The translations under genes were made by a program, and so were the position numbers. Positions 57,356 through 64,000 of a stretch of DNA of 64,000 nucleotides are shown piece by piece. The notes under the pieces were generated by a model that did not search any database, was not told where the DNA came from, and worked only from the letters and a program-made list of their open reading frames with translations. Numbering within the stretch: position 1 is the first letter of the stretch; every line of letters starts with the position of its first letter. The DNA comes from Buddleja alternifolia (taxonomy: Eukaryota; Streptophyta; Magnoliopsida; Lamiales; Scrophulariaceae), in assembly GCA_019426215.1 (NCBI GenBank), contig CM033401.1, positions 16,187,134 to 16,251,133 on the forward strand. The letters run 5' to 3'.

Positions 57356-57452
57356 ATTAGAAACCTAAGCGTTTTCGAGCGTAACTGCTTGTTCAGATCC
57401 ATTGTTTTTAAACATAGTCGCTTTAAATTTTCTCTTAAAAAAACATCTCATT

Positions 57453-59668
57453 ATGGCTTTTAAAAAAATGCCTAAGTTGGTAGAATCAAACTATGATTCT
57501 TGGAAACTTAGAGCATTCGCTTATTTATGCTCTTGCGATAATGAAATGTGTGATGTGATTACAGATGGCCCCATTCAGATTATGAAAGTTGTAACTCGAG
57601 CCCCTGGAGCAATCGAGGCCACTCCAGATGGTTATGTCGAGAAACCTAAGTTAGAATGGACGCCTGATGATCGGAAAAGAGCAAATCTAGATAATGTTGG
57701 ACGAAGTGCACTTTACTCAGCGTTAGGAGACAATGATGCATTGTTCAACAAGATCAAGCAATGTAAGACTTCCAAAGAAATATGGGATAAGTTGGCTATA
57801 GTGTGTGAAGGATCGTCACAAATGAAGGAGAATAAGCTCTCCATAGCCATGCAAAGATTCGAGCATTTCAAAATACAGCCCAATGAGACGCTAGAACAAT
57901 TGGACGCAAGATTTACTTTGCTCATTAAGGAGTTAGCGTCACTAGATAAGGAATTGACCAACAAGGAAATGGTCAATAAGATTTTCAGAAGTCTTCCAAG
58001 TAAATACTTGATTAAAAATGTTGCTATGAGAGAATCACAGGCCTTGGAGACTCTTACTCCAGAACATGTGTTTTCAGAGTTAAAGGCATTTGAATTCGAA
58101 TTGGGTGAAGTCAGCGACACATCAACTTCAGCGACTGAATCAGGAGCTTTAATCGCTACTACCAAAAGTAAGGGTAAAGCGGTTAGCGAGGTTAAATCAA
58201 CGGAATCAAATGAAGAAAAGGAAATGGCTTTATTGGTCAAGAAACTTAAGAAATTTCTAAGATATGAAAAGAGAAATCCTATTAGACAAACTTCATTTCA
58301 AACTCCTCCCCCAGCACCAGCGCCTCAGTATCAAGCGCTAGTATATTCTACACCTCAATCATTAGTGCCAGTTCCTTACTAAGCGCCTACAACTCCTACT
58401 CAAAATCTCTCAGCGCCAGTTGGATCAAAGCGATTATCCACTGAACATAAAATGAAAACTAATTTGTGTTATAATTGCAGGAAACCAGGGCACTACCAGG
58501 TAAATTGCCCTTATCCAAATGTGTCTAAACCCACAAGGCAAGACTATGCAGATAGAAACCAATTCAGGAGCAACCTTCGCCAACAAGGTTTGCTAGCGGA
58601 ATCTGAACCATTTTTCGCACTTGAAGAGGATTTGGAATCATCAGATGAAAGCAGTGATGATGGGCCTACAAGCGACTCAACATTGATTTATCTCATGGCA
58701 AGAGATGATGAAGCGTCTGACGAATCGCTACCAGAGGTAACCAATGAATTATCTCATCCTCTTTCTTATGATGAATTACTTGACAAAGTTAATGAATATT
58801 ATAAAGATTGTCAAGAGGCCGCCAAAATATATCAAAACGATCTCGCTATTATCTCATCACTCACAACAGATAAAGTAACGCTCAAAGCAGAGTTGAAAGT
58901 TCAGCAACAATGCATTGAGAAGAACCAATCACTTGAGAGTGAGATTATTCAATTAAAAAGCGATCTTGATATAATAGTCAAGAGAGAACCTGATCTGATC
59001 GCTAGACTTGCCAAATCAGACTAGCTCATCTCATCATTATCAAAAGCTTCAAGAAAGCTAGATAATGCGACTGAGGTAACAAGATTATTTGGTGAAAAGA
59101 CAGGTTTAGGATATAATAAATTTGGTAACAACTTAATAAATCTAATGTTACGGCGAACATCAAAGGAAAGGGTGTTACCTTTGTTGAGAAAAGTTCACAA
59201 AGCAAAACGCAAAATGAACCTAGCGACAATGATACGAGGCCAAATGAGAAAGCCAAAGCTGACTCAGGCAAGGGTAAGGCTAAAGCAAATGATTCACAAA
59301 GAAAGGTTCATCCAAACGCTCAAAAGGGTAAGGATAAATCTAACCACTGTGAATCAAGCGCTAAGCATCCAGCACCAAAAATGCAACCCAAGCTAGTGCC
59401 AAGGAAATACCAGCATCAATATCCAAGACAGTCAAGATCATATTATCGATACTATGATGATTATGATTATGACTATGATTATGACTTCTATTATAATCGA
59501 GGATATTATTATACATCTAAAAAGCACACACAACACGATGTGAAACCCAAGAAGGCCAGTATTCCTACAATGAAGACTAGGCAAATATGGGTTCCTAAAG
59601 TTCTAATTCAAACCAAAGTTACTAACACTGAAGGACCCAAGGCAACATGGGTACCTAATAAGAATTAG
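57453..59668 (+). pseudogene. B2 gag
   Basis: Start chosen at 57453 (MAFKKMPKLVESNYDSWKLR), matching the B1 start; the frame is open further upstream but that is leader. UBN2 gag domain: KEIWDKLAIVCEGSSQMKEN, MVNKIFRSLPSKYLIKN. One in-frame TAA at 58380-58382; the same frame resumes with APTTPTQNLSAP and the CCHC knuckle CYNCRKPGHYQVNC (near 58470-58510). An acidic stretch (EDLESSDESSDDG) and a helical region (SLESEIIQLKSDLDIIVKRE) follow. TAG at 59022-59024 replaces the CAG of B1. The remaining part (59030-59668) is readable in shifting frames, with a Tyr/Asp repeat (YDDYDYDYDYDFYY) absent from B1. Confidence 0.9.
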
Positions 59669-59935
59669 AATTGTCCTTTAAATGCATGTACCTAGAGCCA
59701 ACACCGATACTTCAGTTTGGTACATTGATAGTGGATCGTCAAGACACATGACTGGATCAAAAGATCTTCTAGTCAGCTATCGAGCTACCAATGGTCCTTA
59801 AGTTATATTCGGTGATAACTCCAAAGGTAAAACCAAAGGTATAGGTATCATGCATAGGGGAAACATCATGATTAGTGATGTATATTATGTTGAGGGTCTT
59901 AAGCAATAGTCAATTTTGTGATAAAGGCTTTGAAG
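59669..59935 (+). pseudogene. B2 protease
   Basis: Retroviral-type aspartic protease of copia: WYIDSGSSRHMTGSKDLL near 59718-59772, then a stop (ATCAATGGTCCTTAAGT region, about 59800), GDNSKGKTKGIGIM and ISDVYYVEGLKQ. DSG is intact, but the frame is broken at two places. This segment is missing from B1. Confidence 0.85.
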
Positions 59936-61419
59936 TAAAATTTTCAAGCGACTTTTGCTATGTTAACGACGCTGAGACTAAGTCTACTAAACTAAGAGGA
60001 AAAAGAACCAACAATGTGTATTTAGTAGATTGGGATTCTACATTTGATAACAACCCCACATGCTTTGTTGCTAAAAGTCAAAATGAATTGGGTTGGTTAT
60101 GGCATAGAAAAATGAATCACCTCAACTTTAAGGCAATCTCTCAGTTAATATCACTAAATCTAGTAGAGGGATTACCTAAGGGTTCCTTTCAAAAGAATCG
60201 CTTATGTGATGCATGCCAAATGGGTAAACAAGTTAAATCATCTTTTAAGAAGAAACCATGCCTATCTACTTCTAGAGTTCTTGAACTATTGCATCTAGAT
60301 TTGTTTGGTCCAATTCAAATCATAAGTGTTAGTGGTAAAAAGTACTCGCTAGTAATAGTTGATGATTTATCTCGCTATACATGGGTATAATTCCTAGCGA
60401 CCAAAGATGAAACTAGTGTCAAGCTCACAGCGCTAATCCGTCAATTGCAAACTTCAAAAGATCTAAAGGTGACGAGAATTAGAAGCGATAGAGGAACTGA
60501 ATTTACTAACCAAATTGTTGAGAAGTTTTGTATAGATCTTGGAATACTTCATGAGTATTTTGCTCCTAGAACACCTCAACAGAATGGAGTTGTTAAGCGA
60601 TGGAACAGAACGCTTAAAGAAACCACTAGGACGATGCTTGCAGAGTCTAAGTTGCCTGAAAGGTTTTGGGCTGAAGCCATCAATACCGCTTGCTACACTC
60701 AGGACCGGTGTATGATCAACAAGCAACATGAGAAGACTCCTTATGAGTTGTGGAAGGGACGTAAGCCTAAAATTTCATATTTTCATGTATTTGGTTTAAA
60801 ATGTTCCATTCATAACAATGGATCCCACAGCCTAAAGACTTTTGATCCTAAAGCGGATGAGGGAATCTTTCTAGGCTATGCCAAGAATGGAAAGAGTTTT
60901 CGCATCCTAAATAAGATCAAACCAAAGGTTGAAGAATCCATTCATATTGTGTTTAATGATGCTAACCAAGAACCGAGTAAGGTCAATCCTGATGTTGTAG
61001 GAATTGAAGATCTTACCCAACAAGCGTCACAAATTAATCTTGGTGATAATAGTGATGATGAGGATGATGAGATCTTTATGACCATTCCTAAAGTTACTCG
61101 TGAGGCTACAAATAATGATAAAGTCAGAATCGCTGATGATCATGAAGAGAATGATCATCAAGAGCAAATTGGAACTGTGAATGATGAAGCGACTGCGCAA
61201 GAGACAAATATGGATCAAGCGATTGATAACCAAGAGTCTCTCAACCCATTCCAACCAGACCGCAAATGGCTTAGAGACCATCCACCAGAGCTAGTAATTG
61301 GAGATATGGAAGCACCTGTTAGAACTAGGTCAGCTACAATTAATGAGGCCATGTTTGCAAGTTTTCTATCTCAAATGGAACCAAAGAAAGTGGATGAAGA
61401 GCTCAGTGATTCAAGATAG
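59936..61419 (+). pseudogene. B2 GAG-pre-integrase and integrase
   Basis: GAG-pre: WLWHRKMNHLNFKAISQL, CDACQMGKQVKSSF. Integrase core: Asp in LHLDLFGPIQI, a stop after YTWV (60388), Asp in RSDRGTEF (near 60487). The catalytic Glu is replaced by Lys (AAG 60595-60597; GVVKRWNRTL where B1 has GVAERRNRTL). The C-terminal part (PYELWKGRKPKISYFHVFG) and the acidic tail run open to TAG 61417-61419, where B1 has TGG. Even without the stops this integrase should be inactive. Confidence 0.9.
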
Positions 61420-62469
61420 GTAGAAGCGATGTAAGAGGAGCTTAACCAATTTGAGAGAAGTAAGGTTTGGACGCTAGTACCAAGGCCAACTCACCAAGGA
61501 GTTATTAGGACTAGATGGGTTTTTAGGAACAAAATGGACGAAGATGGCGTTGTTACAAGAAACAAAGATAGATTAGTCGCTCAGGGTTATTGTCAAGAGG
61601 AGGGTATTGATTTTGATGAAACGTATGCCCCAGTAGCCCGTCTGGAAGCAATTAGGATGTTCCTAGCATTTGCCGCATTCAACAAATTCACAGTGTACCA
61701 AATGGACGTGAAGAGTGCATTCTTGAATGGTAAACTCCAAGAAGAAGTCTATATAGAGCAACCTCCAGGATTCATCAACTTCCATGGCAAAAGTATGGTC
61801 TACAAAATGGATAAGGCACTCTATGGCCTTAAACAAACACCAAGAGCATGGTATGACACTCTCTCTATCTTCCTTATAGGTAAAGGCTTTTCAAAAGGCA
61901 GCGTTGACACAACGTTATTTAAAATTGCCCATAATGAAGATATTCTCTTAGTCCAAATTTATGTTGATGATATTATATTTGGTTCTACAAATAAGCGATT
62001 GTGTGAGAAATTTTCGAAAATGATGCAAGATCAATTTGAAATGAGCATGATGGGTGAATTAACTTTCTTCTTAGGATTACAAGTTAAACAACTCCCTAAT
62101 GGAATATTTATAAACCAAGCTAAATATACAAGAGATATGATTAAGAAATTTGGTATGGAAAATGTATCATCTTCAAAAATTCGAATGAGCCAAACGTTTA
62201 AGTTAGATAAAGATGAAGGTGGGAAGAAAATTGATATCACTAACTATAGAGGTATCATTGGATCACTTCTTTATCTTTCTGCTAGTAGACCGGATATTAT
62301 GTTTTCGGTATGCATGTGTGCACGCTTTCAAGCTGATTCTAGAGAATCACACTTAAATGCTACCAAGAGAATCCTTAAATACCTAAAAGGCACACAAAAT
62401 GTGGGCTTATGGTATCCACGGGACTCTCCTTTTGAACTAATCGGTTATTCAGACGCAGATTTTGCATGA
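61420..62469 (+). pseudogene. B2 reverse transcriptase
   Basis: RVT_2 domain. N-terminal part after a TAA at 61432-61434 ([19 protein letters not shown]), then an open frame 61534-62469: [50 protein letters not shown], intact catalytic YVDD at 61960-61971, [18 protein letters not shown]. It ends at a TGA (62467-62469) where a Gly codon (GGA-type) is expected at the entry to RNase H. The best preserved reverse transcriptase in the window. Confidence 0.93.
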
Positions 62470-62902
62470 TGCAAAATAGATAGAAAAAGTACTAGTGGTA
62501 CATGTCAATTTCTAGGTGATAGACTACTTTCGTGGCATAGTAAGAAACAACAATCCATAGTGACTTCTACAGTTGAGGCAGAGTATGTAGCCGCTGGGAG
62601 CTATTGTGCACAAATCCTTTGGATGAGGCAACAACTTAGAGATTATGGAATAATCTTAGGTCTTAACCCAATCCATTGTGACAACCAAAGCGCTTTAGCT
62701 ATGACCCAAAATCCCGTCCTTCATTCTAGAACCAAACATATTGACATTAGATACCATTTCTTGCGTGGCCATGTTCAAAAGAAAGATATCTCCACTTCAT
62801 TGGAACTGACAAACAATTGGCAGATATCTTCACCAAAGCGCTCAACAAACAACGCTTTCTCACTTTGAGAAGTGAATTAGGTATGATTGATTTAAACGCT
62901 TA
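62470..62902 (+). pseudogene. B2 RNase H
   Basis: [59 protein letters not shown] frameshift after KKDIS (near 62795) separates the last part; the final GMIDLNA ends at the stop near 62902. Same end as B1. Confidence 0.9.
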
Positions 62903-63787
62903 AATCATAAAAGCATCATATCTTAATAGGCATACGCTTTAGGGGGAATCCACTTTAATAATACATCTAAAGCGTCTTTCAAAATTGAAACAAGTTATCA
63001 ATTTTAAGGGGAACTTTAAAATTGTACTTGTAACAATTCATAAGCGACTGTGATAAAAAAAATTGACTTTGAAAATATGCATTGACCACTAGTGCTTATC
63101 CTCTTTTATGCATGACAAAATCAATCTCTAATAAGTAAAATTGTCTTTTATAAGTCCAAGCGATTGATCTTATCCTTAACAGATTAAATTTTTTTTTTAA
63201 AAAAGACTTCAGCTTTGAAAAGATTGCCACTTTAATGCTAAGTTATTCTCTTTCAAAAGATCATGCATAGTTTTCATCGCTAAAAGTAACGTGTGGATAA
63301 GTCCAAGAGATTAGATTTGATAACTACCCACACGTGCCTATCAAATCAAACTGACGGTTAATGATTCCTATCGAAACCTAGGCGGTTCAGTGATTGCATG
63401 AGTCTGAGTACATGTCAGTGTACTATCAGGCGCGTGTATTTCACGCCGAAAATTTCAAGACTTTTCAAACGTCTTTCAATTAAATGGGTAACTGTGGATC
63501 CCAAAAATTCTCTATTTTGTAACAGTTAACCTATTTTCTCGGCACTATTGACATCCGTACCTTCGAATAAACGGTTCAAATTTAAATCTTTTCAAATTTC
63601 AATATTAATGATTCAACACGTGGCAAAATTTAAGCCCTTCAGAAGTTACTTTCTTTGCCTCTATATAAACTCAAGATCTTTACAGTCAGACTGTATCACT
63701 TCCAAAAACTCTCTCTACTGTAAAATCTTCATCTCTTTCAAGGTAAAAACTTCTCTCATTCCTTCAAAAAGCTTCAAACTTTCAGCA
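62903..63787 (+). promoter_or_regulatory. spacer between pol and ORF3 of B2
   Basis: Non-coding. Two purine-rich tracts (TTTAGGGGGAATCCACTT at 62938-62955 and TTAAGGGGAACTTTAAA at 63003-63020) match the pair in B1. Near the ORF3 end comes a plant promoter-like arrangement: CACGTGGC at 63617-63624 and TATATAA at 63663-63669, with ORF3 starting at 63788. GTAAAA after AAG at 63743 and TTTCAG at 63780-63785 look like splice signals, but only 43 nt lie between them. Confidence 0.6.
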
Positions 63788-64000
63788 ATGGCACCCAAAG
63801 CTTCAAAATCTTCCAAATCATCCAAGTCTGCCACCGGAAAAACTTCCCGTGCTGAAAAACCGGTCACGGTTAACGCCGGATTTCTTGTTAACTGGGACTA
63901 CCTCTTTGATAACCAGAATTTTCCTCTTCGGACTGTTCTTCCACTTGTCCAGAAATCTGGTTTGCGCGACATGATTACTGCCGTGTTCAACCTTCATGAA
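63788..64000 (+). CDS. B2 ORF3, N-terminal 71 codons (cut by window end)
   Basis: Open from ATG at 63788 to the last base of the window, at the same place as ORF3 of B1 (after RNase H, before the 3' LTR). It starts with a Ser/Lys-rich basic tail (MAPKASKSSKSSKSATGK), then a folded-looking part (GFLVNWDYLFDNQNFPLRTV, LVQKSGLRDMITAVFNLHE). No signal peptide or membrane helix appears in what is visible. The family is known in Sireviruses as an extra or envelope-like ORF of unknown role; I do not assign a function. In B1 this N-terminus appears to be lost. Confidence 0.7.
   Translation, partial: MAPKASKSSKSSKSATGKTSRAEKPVTVNAGFLVNWDYLFDNQNFPLRTVLPLVQKSGLRDMITAVFNLHE

Noticed and set aside
63743..63785. 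Intron before ORF3 of B2
   Set aside because: Donor and acceptor look plausible, but 43 nt is shorter than usual plant introns. The acceptor might still be used with a distant donor, which cannot be judged here.

Overview
The window looks like repeat-dense DNA from a flowering-plant nuclear genome, probably a eudicot. It has plant-type Ty1/copia LTR retrotransposons primed by initiator tRNA-Met, a CACTA element, hAT-like and other MITE-type elements, a tRNA-derived SINE, and the broken remains of a plant-specific B3-domain (REM-like) gene with introns. I see no intact host gene, no rRNA or tRNA gene, and no bacterial features. Almost all the coding signal is gag-pol of transposons at various stages of decay.

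Layout. 1-5542: 3' part of a decayed copia element (family A, copy A1) ending in its 3' LTR. 5543-8289: no recognisable gene, one possible retroposed fragment. 8290-11137: a fold-back palindrome built of ~190-bp repeats, carrying an inverted A-LTR fragment and a SINE. 11771-13498: B3 pseudogene. 14594-16172: non-autonomous CACTA element with AAA target duplication, carrying a 30-bp minisatellite. 18375-18637: another B3-like scrap. 18638-55838: three family-A interiors in the same orientation, separated by single shared LTRs (A2 interior, LTR, A3 interior, LTR, A4 interior). This chain has been hit by later insertions. B1, a Sirevirus-like copia on the minus strand, sits in the first shared LTR (21091-33123). 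C, a 9.5-kb copia on the minus strand, sits in A3 with a perfect 5-bp duplication (38335-47856). An hAT-like element sits in the A4 integrase (54849-55605). B2, a second Sirevirus-like element on the plus strand, sits in A4 from 55839 and runs off the end of the window.

Family A has LTRs of about 1.6-1.75 kb, a leader of about 2 kb, and gag (UBN2 type with a CCHC knuckle), protease, integrase, reverse transcriptase and RNase H in copia order. This resembles the BARE/Angela type, but the lineage is tentative. Family B has LTRs of about 1.5-1.58 kb, gag-pol, two purine-rich polypurine-like tracts after RNase H, and an extra ORF (ORF3) before the 3' LTR, the layout known for Sireviruses. None of the visible elements has a fully intact gag-pol.

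Most notable signals: (1) three stem-loops in the leader of A3, A4 and C whose loop motif is nearly the same within an element but differs between elements; (2) a plant promoter-like module (CACGTGGC then TATATAA) upstream of ORF3 in B2; (3) a 441-bp direct repeat of host LTR flanking B1, plus a third host-LTR piece between B1's interior and its 3' LTR; (4) element-wide abundance of AAGCG/CGCTT in family B; (5) catalytic losses in otherwise readable polyproteins, such as integrase Glu to Lys in B2 and YVDD to YVYD in A3. All coordinates and identities were read by eye, without alignment software.
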